Source: Sanderia malayensis (Eukaryota; Cnidaria; Scyphozoa; Semaeostomeae; Pelagiidae). From it: DNA of 64,000 bases. Below are positions 50,398 to 60,698 of the stretch, one piece after another. The notes under the pieces are model-generated. The model made no database searches. It was not told where the DNA came from and saw only the letters and a list, made by a program, of their open reading frames with translations. The DNA is taken from positions 1 through 64,000 of the forward strand of contig RQOL01000407.1 of NCBI GenBank assembly GCA_013076295.1, in the 5' to 3' direction. The first letter of the stretch is position 1. The number at the start of each line of letters is the position of its first letter. The position numbers were made by a program, and so were the translations under genes.

Positions 50398-51578
50398 TCA
50401 ATGTTTTGTCAGAAGCATGTTTAAATGATTTTCAGAGTCTTTTTTTGCTTCTAAAATTGTAGGACAATCTGGGGAACTGGCTGCGTGTCTACAAAGAGTC
50501 TCTGCTAGGTTTGCTTTTTTACAATTAATACAACACATTTCAGTGGAGGTGCAAGTTTCTGTTTTATGACTTTTTGAGCACTTTGCGCAAATATGATCTT
50601 GTAAGTGGCACTTTGCAATGTAGTGTCCATATTGTTGACACTTATTGCATCGTTTGATATGAAATTGGTCATACACTTTACATGACTTCAAGCCAATTAT
50701 AACCTTATCATCGTTACTTATCATCCTGTCCCTAATTGTGATGGATACTCTAACAAATGCTTGAAATATATCAGGTTTATTTTTTAGAGGCTTCACGGCA
50801 AAAACTTTGACATGATCATCCTGTTTATCATGTACCATGAATGGATTTAGAAAAGAATTCTGCTTTCTCATCAGGTGTTCAAACTCTTCATTTGCATATG
50901 ATTTACCTAAACCAACGATGGAAACAACTGTTGTTTTTATTTTTGGAACATGTAATGGCATTTTTCTCAACAATAACTCCTGCTTCAGTTTTTCACGAGC
51001 ATCTTCTGATTGGCAAACCAGAACAAAATTACCTGTTTTTGTTTCAAATGTTGAAGAAATAGGAATTTCCTTATCAAGAACAATATTTTCAACGTCTTTA
51101 ATATTCCTGGCATCATCCTTGGGTATTCCAGTTTTATTTATTATTATTTGGGATTCATATGCTTTGAAAATAAATTTTGGACACGCTTGTCATCCTGCCA
51201 AGGATTTTCAGGCCTCGTCATAGGGTTTTCTTGTAGTTTTGAGTTTGTCACAAGAATGTTTTTAAATTCTGAAACTTCAGTTTGCACACCTTGAAGCTTC
51301 TGTTCTATCTGGCAGAGTTTACTATTGTCATTCTCCGTTTGGGAGACTTCAAAGAAAGTGAGGCATGGATCACAGAGGAAGAAAAAATTTCTTTTTGTAG
51401 ATGTGGCATTGTATAATTTAATCATTGTATGAGTGCCCCATTTATCTTCTCCACATAGATTTTTGCACAAAGCATGAAACTTTGTTTTACAAATTCTACA
51501 AGTCGTAAACTCCTGGTCTCCGACTGCCATCTTGCAAGATTTGCAGACACCATCATCCGCTATGGAGAATTCAATCAT
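50398..51578 (-). pseudogene. LINE ORF1: PHD-like and CCHC zinc-knuckle protein, frameshifted
   Basis: ORF1 proteins of CR1/L2-type LINEs bind element RNA or act as chaperones. The likely ATG is 51,576-51,578 (MIEFSIADDGVCKSC). The N-terminal part has a Cys/His pattern resembling a PHD finger: CKSCK, CRICKTKFHALC, CDPCL. After LFSKHMNPK there is a stop, but the neighbouring frame is open across the same point (YESQIIINKTGIPKDD) and joins without further stops to the C-terminal part, so one base has been gained or lost at about 51,155-51,180. The C-terminal part carries zinc knuckles CNKCQQYGHYIAKC, CAKCSKSHKTETC and CCINCKK. It ends at TGA, 50,398-50,400. Confidence 0.85.
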
Positions 51579-51600
51579 ATTCTTCACCGTCTGTCTTCAC

Positions 51601-52119
51601 AATCTACAAAAACAACAGCAGAAAGAAGAAAGAGAAACAATAGAAAAATTAATAAAGAATAAACAGATCATGGAAAAAAAAATGGAGCAAAAACAAAGAG
51701 TCTTGCTTGGTCTTGAACCGCTGGATCAGAAGACAAAAAAAAAAGTTGCAGCAGCGACACAAAAAAAGAAACCTCTCTGCAACCACCAGACGAGTATTCA
51801 TCCAATACTCTCGCTTCACAACTAGGCCCTGGTGAAAAAACATCAAAAAGTGTTATTTTCTGCCACAGTCACAAGACCGAGTAGATGTTTTCTGTCATCT
51901 AGCTTCCCCACTCCTTATCCCTAGCTACAGAAAGCAAATTTTTCCTCTCCTACAACAGTTACCTTGTTTTTCTTATGATTAACAACCTGTACACAATAAC
52001 ACGTCTGACTACTACTCTCAATTCAACTCAACTCAGTGAGTTGAATTGAACATGAGTGACACAATACAATAACTCTGTGATACTTGCCGAAAGTGTATAT
52101 ATATAAATCCATAACTCAA
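51601..52119. other. Possible LINE 5' region and unassigned DNA
   Basis: It holds A-rich stretches (51,660-51,770), a 12-bp inverted repeat with a 6-nt loop at 52,019-52,048 (CAATTCAACTCA arm) and an AT run GTATATATATAAA at 52,095-52,107. No gene is supported. Confidence 0.4.
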
Positions 52120-52620
52120 TTAGAAAGGGCGGAAAATAGGAAAAAACCCCTGGGCCGAAATGTTAGCAAAAAATAAAGCGCTTGAGCAAGTAGGGTTGTC
52201 TGCGGGATTAAGAGCAGGAAGAGACAAAACTTTGTCGCACTGAGTATAATGAAGCGCCATATCATTGTTCTTCCAACTCACGTGACGCGCAAACAAAAAA
52301 GACAATGGAAAAGTGAGCAGGGCCATAGTAACAGAGCAGTCACTGCGGAAACTATGCACCGTTTTGCCTTCCGAGATAGATGGCTCCGACATGTATTTCT
52401 TCAAACGATTTGCGACAGCTGATCCGATAAAAGCATTTGGAGTCGTACTGCCTTGGCGGTCAGTGGGACGAAATATGAAGCCAGCACGCAGGTCGATGGA
52501 CATGACCGAGGCGAGAGAAAGGTAAAGTTTGAAACTAGAGACCGAACAATCTGAACATGCCGGTGCACGACGTACTGCAAGCACGTTGCTGTGGTTGTCC
52601 CTAAGTTTCTTCCCGAACAC
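52120..52620 (-). pseudogene. Tyrosine-recombinase C-terminal domain, fragment
   Basis: The open frame of 166 codons ends at TAA, 52,120-52,122. It resembles the catalytic half of tyrosine recombinases found in Crypton-like and related elements of marine invertebrates. Visible features: FGKKLRDNHSN and VRRAPACSDCSV near the start, GFIFRPTDRQG (residues about 47-57), HSFR as the HxxR box (89-92), HVSW as the H/W box (113-116), and a candidate nucleophile Tyr in ALHYTQ (125). There is no credible start: a stop lies just upstream in this frame, while the neighbouring frame reads AFDMSLIK immediately before, suggesting a frameshift. The N-terminal DNA-binding half is not recognisable. Probably a decayed transposon remnant. 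Confidence 0.7.
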
Positions 52621-54041
52621 TTGATTAAAGACATATCAAATGCCATCCTGACCGACAAGGACGTCCAAAGCCTTTGTTCTATCCAGGTCCGATCCTCGGT
52701 TGTCTGGAAAGAAATCGATGCACAGAAAACTAAATACCAACACAACAGATAAAGTGTAGAATGATCAATTGAAGAATCAGCTGTTTTAAATGGTCGCAAA
52801 CTAGGACCAGCTGGTCTAAGAACAGTGGCTTAGCCTGTGTTTGAGTTGTGGTATTTCCCCCTATAAGAGCCCTGAAAAGGGGAAACGAAATCGTAAACAG
52901 AGACAATACATCGGAGATGTATCTCAAATTTCGTCGCGCTGTTTATAACCGCTTGTAATAAAAATTCCCAAGTTGCAAAATGGTTCTGGACTCACGGCGC
53001 AGGCGCCATGTAGTCTATATGACCAAGTTTCTCGGATGACAATGGGAAACAATTGTTCAATTCAATTCAATTCAGGTTCAATTGTCCGGACAAAAATTCT
53101 TGTACCATTAGGTATTGCGAAGTTTGAAGTTCTAAAATTATCCATACAAATCTCTTATAAAAAGTCGCACGCAGAACTTTATTTTTATGCAAATTAGGAG
53201 ATCATGCAGCTGAAAATGATTGTAAGCTCTCATTATTCTCAGTTGAATGCTGGCTGGTTATTAATTCTTATTCGTGCGTGCGCGGCCAGAATCGAGAAGG
53301 CTCAAAAAACGCCATTTTTGACTCGCGACGCGCATGCGCAAGCGAGTAGATGTTGGTGAGTGGGTAAAAATGTTGTGTTCTGTGTTCTGTGTTTCTGTTT
53401 ACTTTCCCATATAAGGTATGTGCCTCAGATCCAAACGTTCACTTTTTGATATGGAATGAGGCTACCAGGTATGATGTCACTTTGCAAATTTTTCATTGGA
53501 TAAAATGTAAGCTTGTTGAAACAACAAACAACATGACGTGTCATACTAGATGCTGGGCACGCTGTGGCAGGGCGTAACCACCAGCACGATCACGCACAAC
53601 GACCGAGCATTTTTGACTCATTGTTGGAAGCATCATGTGAAAAGAAGAAAGTTTTCTAGCTGTATGCTTATGCAACTAATACAACACTTATAGTATTTCA
53701 TTTTTGTTTTGGAAAATGAAAGTTTTTTAGCGATGATGAAACAAGATCGAAAATTGAAGTCAAAATATTTGCTTGAGTGGTCTCAAAACAAATGCTTTTT
53801 TGAATTTGCTGCGCTCAATCCTGAAAATTAAATCCAGGGTTTTTTATGTCCAGGAGTTAAATAACGTGAAAAGTCAATCAAATTTGTTACAGTTTTGCTC
53901 AGGGTCAACTTTTAGGCTCGCAAAGTTTGACTTTAAGTTGATATTATTTTCTTCACTTTCTGGATAATACAGTGAAATAAAAGCCATCTGTCGCGAGTCA
54001 CTTCCAGGTTCCTTTGATTATTTCGGTAAAGAACACAGGAG
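52621..54041. other. Non-array DNA with no supported gene
   Basis: The first 100 bp or so may be the frameshifted upstream part of the recombinase remnant. Otherwise I see only short AT-rich frames, a (CAATT)-type short repeat at 53,050-53,092, and a GC-rich palindromic patch around 53,321-53,347 (ACTCGC ... GCGAGT with GCGCATGCGC inside). Confidence 0.5.
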
Positions 54042-54119
54042 TTGCCTTCCTGTTTAGCCGGGAATATTGAAAGTAATCCCGGTCCTGAAACTGAGCGTAC
54101 ACATTCTCTTGATAAATAA
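54042..54119 (+). other. Short frame with a 2A-like peptide motif
   Basis: The frame TTG CCT TCC TGT TTA GCC encodes LPSCLA, followed by GNIESNPGP (54,060-54,086), then ETERTHSLDK and a TAA stop. The E-x-N-P-G-P core and the preceding Asn-Ile fit the ribosome-skipping 2A consensus except for Asp replaced by Asn. Such motifs occur at the N-terminus of retrotransposon proteins in marine invertebrates. It is closed by stops on both sides, so at most it is a relic. Confidence 0.45.
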
Positions 54120-55179
54120 TAATTTGCTGGAATGAAATCTATTATTGCGGAAATTATAAAATCCAGCTATCAAACGTAAATGTCAATAACAAATGTCAAA
54201 TACAAATGACAGCGCATTCAATCACATCAGATATAGATATCTAGGCTTGGAAGGCACCCGTTTCAACATATCGTTTTAATCAATGCTAGATGCTTTAGTC
54301 CTGATTATTGGTTTTACATCACAGTAGGACTGATTTTAACAATGTTAACAGCTGGTTTTTAGACGGTATAGGCCACGAGTCCCCTGATTAAGATTTCCTG
54401 TGACGAATTTTTCTGTCTCTGGGACGATAACATTGTGTGCCGAAACTTTAAGGCGTCCGTAGCAAACAAGCATTTAAAGAATATTGAGTGGCTGAATCAG
54501 AGGGTTTTCCTTCCCAATCACGCCATTGTTTCCATTCTAGGGGCAGGTTGAGATATAAGAAGTTCAGTACTTGCACGAAACGGCGTATGTTGTCTTGGAT
54601 AGTAGACAAAAGAAGAGAACAAACGTGTTAAGACAGTTGTGACAGAAGGAGGGAAAGAGAAAACCCTCAAACCCAGCCACTCAGACCGACAGCCAGAGGC
54701 CGCGTATTAGAGCCCTTAGTTAAGCCCCCGAGTGACTGAGCAAGAGGAAAAGCAAAGTAAGAATATAGCAAGAAGAGGTTCGACGAGCGCATAGAATTTT
54801 GCGTGGGATTGATTTAAAAATATGAAATATTAAAACAGAAAGACCAATGGGGACACGAGAAAAAGTACGACAAAATATTTTGTGTAAAGAACGTTGTTAA
54901 AATGAAACAACACAATGAACACTCTTGAGAGGTCACATTTAATTAAAACCAAAATAGAGACAAAACTCAAGAAAAAACTGTCGCATAGTTCTTAAAACAA
55001 ATATTGACGATGCATAGTGCCAAAATACTATGGATTCATAGTGAAACTTGGAGATTGAGCGTTTCAGTAGGCCATCAACATTGTTTTGAGGCGAAGAACA
55101 GGAAATAGCTGAGAAAAAGTGATCTATATGACCATATCACGAAACATAATAGTGATAGATGTAAATTCACAAGGTCATT
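54120..55179. other. Non-array DNA, no feature recognised
   Basis: AT-rich sequence with no long open frame, RNA gene or mobile-element terminus that I can support. Confidence 0.5.
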
Positions 55180-56000
55180 TAGTATTGTACGTCAAATGCA
55201 ATCCACAATAGATAAAATTACAGGTCAAGGCTGTGTCACAAATCAAATATTCATAAATTATTATAAGTCAGTTGCAAGCCACAATGGTTAAAGTAACGGG
55301 TCAATACGCTGCAACATATCAAAAAATTTCATGAATTACCATATATGTAGGTGTAGGTCATCTGCTGGCCATAATTGTTAATTTATAGGGCAATGCAGTG
55401 CAACATAACAACAACAAAATTCGTAAATTATTATAGGTCACCCGCAAGACACAATGGTTTAAATTGCAGGTCAATGTAGTGCCACAGATCGAGAAATTCG
55501 TAAATTATTACACAAGTCATCTGCAGGCCACAAAGGTTGAAATTGTAGGTTAATGCAGTGCCACGTATCAACAAAGTCATAAATTATTATAGGTCGAAAC
55601 GGCAAGCCACAAAGGTTAAAGTTACAGGTCAATGCAGTGCCACATATCGACAAATTCATAAATTATTATAGGTCATCTGCAAACCACGATGGTTAAAGTT
55701 ACAGGTCAATGCAGTGCCACATATCAACAAATTAATAAATTATTATAGGTCATCTGCAAACCACAATGGTTAGAGTTACCGGTCAATGCAGTGCCACATA
55801 TCAACAAATTTATAAATTATTGTACCTCATCTGCAAGCCACAATGGTTAAAGTTACAGGTCAATGCAGTGCACATATCAACAAATTTATAAATTATTATA
55901 GGTCATCTGCAAGCCACAATGGTTAAAGTTACAGGTCAATGCAGTGCCACATTTCTCACCAAATTCATAAATTATTATAGGTCGATTGTAAAAAGCAAGA
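55180..56000. repeat. Minisatellite, period about 76-79 bp
   Basis: At least 10 degenerate copies of a unit containing GTCATCTGCAAGCCACAATG, GGTTAAAGTTACAGGTCAAT, GCAGTGCCACATATCAAC and AAATTCATAAATTATTATAG. TAAATTA landmarks lie at about 55255, 55424, 55501, 55580, 55659, 55736, 55813, 55889 and 55968. The leftmost copies are the most diverged. The array runs to within 20 bp of the assembly gap, so its true length is unknown. Confidence 0.92.
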
Positions 56001-56018
56001 TTAAGGAAAGACCACAAA

Positions 56019-56118
56019 NNNNNNNNNNNNNNNNNNNNNNNNNNNNNNNNNNNNNNNNNNNNNNNNNNNNNNNNNNNNNNNNNNNNNNNNNNNNNNNNNN
56101 NNNNNNNNNNNNNNNNNN
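56019..56118. other. Assembly gap (100 N)
   Basis: Exactly 100 undetermined bases, a usual placeholder for a gap of unknown size. It separates the minisatellite from 5S block 2, so the order and distance between the two are not proven by the sequence. Confidence 0.98.
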
Positions 56119-56468
56119 AGGGTATTCCATTGCATTTGCGCTTGGCGACCGGTGCGATGGCTGGAAAGGCTAGTAGCTCGAGAGTACCATATTTGGAGGG
56201 GGCACCTGTCTTCGCGCTAATTCCGTCCTTAAAGTGAGAATAAAAACATCGCGAAGAACTTGCAATAACCTTGCCATTCGCAATATAGTTGCAACATGGA
56301 CAGGACATCTGTGGATTACTCATCAATTCCTGATGAAGGTATAGTTATACTACCTTTATCATCGAAAAAGCACACAGTCGTCCTGTGTACGTTTGCTTTG
56401 CTCGCACTTTTGCACGGACATTATGTGAAGTTGAGTGGATGAACTGAGCAATGACCAACGAATCTTTC

Positions 56469-56587
56469 GCCTACGACCATACCACCATGAGTATACCGGT
56501 TCTCGTTTGATCACCGTAGTCAAGCATGGTCGGGCCAGGTCAGTACCTGGATGGGTGACCGCCTGGGAACACCTGGTGTTGTAGGCC
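56469..56587 (+). rRNA. 5S rRNA copy 69
   Basis: 119 nt with C39T only. It is the first gene after the gap. Confidence 0.96.
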
Positions 56588-57192
56588 TTAAATTTTGACT
56601 TTTTTTTCAAGTTTTACAACAATGATAGCAAGCATGCTGAGGCTTTTGACACTCTAGGGTTCAGCTGTATCGTGTAAACATAATTATGCATGTTTATTTT
56701 TGCAATGATGTGTTGAAATCTTGCGCTCCTCGTGAGTGTAGTGAGAAGAATAGCCATGGTCAGCAGTGACGGCTCCGAGAATCTCATACTTGCATGATGG
56801 GCAAGAAAACATGATCACCAAGGTGTTTCCTCCATTGCGAGGGTATTCCATTGCATTTGCGCTTGGCGGACCGGTGCGATGGCTGGAAAGGCTAGTAGCT
56901 CGAGAGTACCATTTTTGGTAGGGGGCACCTGTCTTCGCGCTAATTCCGTCCTTAAAGTGAGAATAAAAACATCGCGAAGAACTTGCAATAACCTTGCCAT
57001 TCGCAACAATAGTTGCAACATGGACAGGACATCTGTGGATTACTCATCAATTCCTGATGAAGGTATAGTTATACTACCTTTATCATCGAAAAAGCACACA
57101 GTCGTCCTGTGTACGTTTGCTTTGCTCGCACTTTTGCACGGACATTATGTGAAGTTGAGTGGATGAACTGAGCAATGACCAACGAATCTTTC

Positions 57193-57311
57193 GCCTACGA
57201 CCATACCACCATGAGTATACCGGTTCTCGTTTGATCACCGTAGTCAAGCATGGTCGGGCCAGGTCAGTACCTGGATGGCTAACCGCCTGGGAACACCTGG
57301 TGTTGTAGGCC
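57193..57311 (+). rRNA. 5S rRNA copy 70
   Basis: 119 nt with C39T, G87C and G89A; the last two lie in box C. Confidence 0.94.
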
Positions 57312-57909
57312 TTAAATTTTGATTTTTTTTCAAGTTTTACAACAATGATAGCAAGCATGCTGAGGCTTTTGACACTCTAGGGTTCAGCTGTATCGTGTAA
57401 ACATAATTATGCATGTTTATTTTTGCAATGATGTTGAAATCGCGCTCCTCGTGAGTGTAGTGAGAAGAATAGCCATGGTCAGCAGTGACGGCTCCGAGAA
57501 TCTCATACTTGCATGATGGGCAAGAAAACATGATCACCAAGGTGTTTCCTCCATTGCGAGGGTATTCCATTGCATTTGCGCTTGGCGGACCGGTGCGATG
57601 GCTGGAAAGGCTAGTAGCTCGAGAGTACCATATTTGGTAGGGGGCACCTGTCTTCGCGCTAATTCCGTCCTTAAAGTGAGAATAAAAACATCGCGAAGAA
57701 CTTGCAATAACCTTGCCATTCGTAACAATAGTTGCAACATGGACAGGACATCTGTGGATTACTCATCAATTCCTGATGAAGGTATAGTTATACTACCTTT
57801 ATCATCGAAAAAGCACAGTCGTCCTGTGTACGTTTGCTTTGCTCGCACTTTTGCACGGACATTATGTGAAGTTGAGTGGATGAACTGAGCAATGACCAAC
57901 GAATCTTTC

Positions 57910-58028
57910 GCCTACGACCATACCACCATGAGTATACCGGTTCTCGTCTGATCACCGTAGTCAAGCATGGTCGGGCCAGGTCAGTACCTGGATGGGTGAC
58001 CGCCTGGGAACACCTGGTGTTGTAGGCC
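57910..58028 (+). rRNA. 5S rRNA copy 71
   Basis: Identical to the reference over 119 nt. Confidence 0.98.
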
Positions 58029-58631
58029 TTAAATTTTGATTTTTTTTCAAGTTTTACAACAATGATAGCAAGCATGCTGAGGCTTTTGACACTCTAGGGT
58101 TCAGCTGTATCGTGTAAACATAATTATGCATGTTTATTTTTGCAATGATGTGTTGAAATCTTGCGCTCCTCGTGAGTGTAGTGAGAAGAATAGCCATGGT
58201 CAGCAGTGACGGCTCCGAGAATCTCATACTTGCATGATGGGCAAGAAAACATGATCACCAAGGTGTTTCCTCCATTGCGAGGGTATTCCATTGCATTTGC
58301 GCTTGGCGGACCGGTGCGATGGCTGGAAAGGCTAGTAGCTCGAGAGTACCATATTTGGTAGGGGGCACCTGTCTTCGCGCTAATTCCGTCCTTAAAGTGA
58401 GAATAAAAACATCGCGAAGAACTTGCAATAACCTTGCCATTCGCAATATAGTTGCAACATGGACAGGACATCTGTGGATTACTCATCAATTCCTGATGAA
58501 GGTATAGTTATACTACCTTTATCATCGAAAAAGCACACAGTCGTCCTGTGTACGTTTGCTTTGCTCGCACTTTTGCACGGACATTATGTGAAGTTGAGTG
58601 GATGAACTGAGCAATGACCAACGAATCTTTC

Positions 58632-58750
58632 GCCTACGACCATACCACCATGAGTATACCGGTTCTCGTCTGATCACCGTAGTCAAGCATGGTCGGGCCA
58701 GGTCAGTACCTGGATGGGTGACCGCCTGGGAACACCTGGTGTTGTAGGCC
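58632..58750 (+). rRNA. 5S rRNA copy 72
   Basis: Identical to the reference over 119 nt. Confidence 0.98.
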
Positions 58751-59354
58751 TTAAATTTTGATTTTTTTTCAAGTTTTACAACAATGATAGCAAGCATGCT
58801 GAGGCTTTTGACACTCTAGGGTTCAGCTGTATCGTGTAAACATAATTATGCATGTTTATTTTTGCAATGATGTGTTGAAATCTTGCGCTCCTCGTGAGTG
58901 TAGTGAGAAGAATAGCCATGGTCAGCAGTGACGGCTCCGAGAATCTCATACTTGCATGATGGGCAAGAAAACATGATCACCAAGGTGTTTCCTCCATTGC
59001 GAGGGTATTCCATTGCATTTGCGCTTGGCGGACCGGTGCGATGGCTGGAAAGGCTAGTAGCTCGAGAGTACCATATTTGGTAGGGGGCACCTGTCTTCGC
59101 GCTAATTCCGTCCTTAAAGTGAGAATAAACATCGCGAAGAACTTGCAATAACCTTGCCATTCGTAACAATATAGTTGCAACATGGACAGGACATCTGTGG
59201 ATTACTCATCAATTCCTGATGAAGGTATAGTTATACTACCTTTATCATCGAAAAAGCACACAGTCGTCCTGTGTACGTTTGCTTTGCTCGCACTTTTGCA
59301 CGGACATTATGTGAAGTTGAGTGGATGAACTGAGCAATGACCAACGAATCTTTC

Positions 59355-59473
59355 GCCTACGACCATACCACCATGAGTATACCGGTTCTCGTCTGATCAC
59401 CGTAGTCAAGCATGGTCGGGCCAGGTCAGTACCTGGATGGGTGACCGCCTGGGAACACCTGGTGTTGTAGGCC
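59355..59473 (+). rRNA. 5S rRNA copy 73
   Basis: Identical to the reference over 119 nt. Confidence 0.98.
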
Positions 59474-60077
59474 TTAAATTTTGATTTTTTTTCAATTTTA
59501 CAACAATGATAGCAAGCATGCTGAGGCTTTTGACACTCTAGGGTTCAGCTGTATCGTGTAAACATAATTATGCATGTTTTTTTGCAATGATGTGTTGAAA
59601 TCTTGCGCTCCTCGTGAGTGTAGTGAGAAGAATAGCCATGGTCAGCAGTGACGGCTCCGAGAATCTCATACTTGCATGATGGGCAAGAAAACATGATCAC
59701 CAAGGTGTTTCCTCCATTGCGAGGGTATTCCATTGCATTTGCGCTTGGCGGACCGGTGCGATGGCTGGAAAGGCTAGTAGCTCGAGAGTACCATATTTGG
59801 TAGGGGGCACCTGTCTTCGCGCTAATTCCGTCCTTAAAGTGAGAATAAAAAACATCGCGAAGAACTTGCAATAACCTTGCCATTCGTAACAATATAGTTG
59901 CAACATGGACAGGACATCTGTGGATTACTCATCAATTCCTGATGAAGGTATAGTTATACTACCTTTATCATCGAAAAAGCACACAGTCGTCCTGTGTACG
60001 TTTGCTTTGCTCGCACTTTTGCACGGACATTATGTGAAGTTGAGTGGATGAACTGAGCAATGACCAACGAATCTTTC

Positions 60078-60196
60078 GCCTACGACCATACCACCATGAG
60101 TATACCGGTTCTCGTCTGATCACCGTAGTCAAGCATGGTCGGGCCAGGTCAGTACCTGGATGGGTGACCGCCTGGGAACACCTGGTGTTGTAGGCC
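60078..60196 (+). rRNA. 5S rRNA copy 74 (reference copy)
   Basis: 5S rRNA of the large ribosomal subunit, transcribed by RNA polymerase III from an internal promoter bound by TFIIIA. The gene is 119 nt, from GCCTACGACC to TTGTAGGCC. Nucleotides 1-9 pair with 110-118 to form helix I (one G-U). The internal control region is visible as box A around nt 49-60 (TAGTCAAGCATG), the intermediate element GGTCGGGCC (60-68) and box C GGATGGGTGACCGCCTGG (81-98). The sequence matches the animal 5S pattern, including CCATACCACC near the 5' end and CTGGGAACACC near the 3' end. It is followed within 6 nt by TTTT and then T8. This copy is the consensus against which the others are described. Confidence 0.98.
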
Positions 60197-60201
60197 TTAA
60201 A

Positions 60202-60215
60202 TTTTGATTTTTTTT
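60202..60215 (+). terminator. RNA polymerase III oligo-T terminator (reference unit)
   Basis: TTTT at 60,202-60,205, then GA, then T8 at 60,208-60,215, starting 6 nt after the mature 5S end. The T-run varies from 7 to 10 between units. In units of the 35.9-43.9 kb region it is often broken as ATTTTTGTTTTC. It is missing in the three truncated copies (47-49). Confidence 0.9.
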
Positions 60216-60698
60216 CAAGTTTTACAACAATGATAGCAAGCATGCTGAGGCTTTTGACACTCTAGGGTTCAGCTGTATCGTGTAAACATAATTATGCATG
60301 TTTATTTTTGCAATGATGTGTTGAAATCTTGCGCTCCTCGTGAGTGTAGTGAGAAGAATAGCCATGGTCAGCAGTGACGGCTCCGAGAATCTCATACTTG
60401 CATGATGGGCAAGAAAACATGATCACCAAGGTGTTTCCTCCATTGCGAGGGTATTCCATTGCATTTGCGCTTGGCGGACCGGTGCGATGGCTGGAAAGGC
60501 TAGTAGCTCGAGAGTACCATATTTGGTAGGGGGCACCTGTCTTCGCGCTAATTCCGTCCTTAAAGTGAGAATAAAAACATCGCGAAGAACTTGCAATAAC
60601 CTTGCCATTCGTAACAATATAGTTGCAACATGGACAGGACATCTGTGGATTACTCATCAATTCCTGATGAAGGTATAGTTATACTACCTTTATCATCG

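Larger units (their letters stand above)
46945..50401 (-). pseudogene. LINE ORF2: endonuclease and reverse transcriptase, broken
   Basis: An apurinic-like endonuclease would nick target DNA and the reverse transcriptase would copy the element RNA there. In order: endonuclease N-terminus (LLFNCRSLQNK, LTETWLQ) at 50,401-50,189 in one frame; a one-base shift near the GA-rich run at about 50,195-50,210; then endonuclease motifs GDFN and SDHSLV; RT motifs YRPISNLPFLSK, LLDLSAAFDTV (motif A), GVPQGSVLGP and FADDHQLY (motif C, catalytic Asp pair); and a C-terminal region with LDYCNSLLYN and LHWLQVRERI. An in-frame TGA stands at 47,646-47,648 where a Trp is expected (after SRAGPKV). The frame then continues to the nested transposon at 47,595. 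Beyond that element the same frame resumes and ends at TAG, 46,945-46,947. No ATG is evident at the start; the frame begins near a TTG. Confidence 0.9.
46701..51600 (-). mobile_element. Nearly full-length, inactivated LINE (CR1/L2-like)
   Basis: The order on the - strand is ORF1, ORF2, 3' UTR, then a (TTA)n tail at 46,701-46,721. ORF1 and ORF2 are adjacent, with the ORF1 stop (50,398-50,400) abutting the start of the ORF2 frame. The 3' UTR is about 223 bp (46,722-46,944). The 5' limit is uncertain because no target-site duplication was found; it lies somewhere upstream of 51,578. Four lesions are visible: a one-base frameshift in ORF1, a one-base frameshift in ORF2, a TGG-to-TGA stop, and a nested DNA transposon. 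Confidence 0.85.

Noticed and set aside
51474..51825. + strand frames antisense to LINE ORF1 and its upstream region (Lys/Gln-rich)
   Set aside because: They are low-complexity frames over A-rich DNA opposite a recognisable LINE ORF1.
53321..53347. GC-rich palindrome (GCGCATGCGC within ACTCGC ... GCGAGT) as a transposon end
   Set aside because: No partner terminus or target duplication was found nearby. The arms are short and could be chance.
55180..56000. CRISPR-like array
   Set aside because: The repeats are contiguous, degenerate units of about 78 bp with no constant-repeat/variable-spacer pattern, and the genome is eukaryotic. It is a minisatellite.
55919..56326. Open frames running through the N gap
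   Set aside because: They are produced by undetermined bases and have no meaning.
60292..60660. 122-codon - strand frame in each 5S spacer with two CPxC pairs (MSCPCCNY ... FSCPSCKY), resembling a small zinc-ribbon protein
   Set aside because: I compared the usual spacer with the diverged unit at 44,079-44,444. Most differences change the amino acid (including one of the cysteines, CPSC to CPSS) and only a few are silent; other diverged units have stops or shifts. Repetition of the frame is explained by array homogenisation. A dN/dS test across diverged units would decide.
60487..60678. 63-codon + strand frame MAGKASSSRVPYLVGG... in each spacer, and the 83-codon - strand frame over the 5S gene
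   Set aside because: The first overlaps the opposite-strand frame and shows no constraint. The second is only the complement of the 5S gene and its flank.
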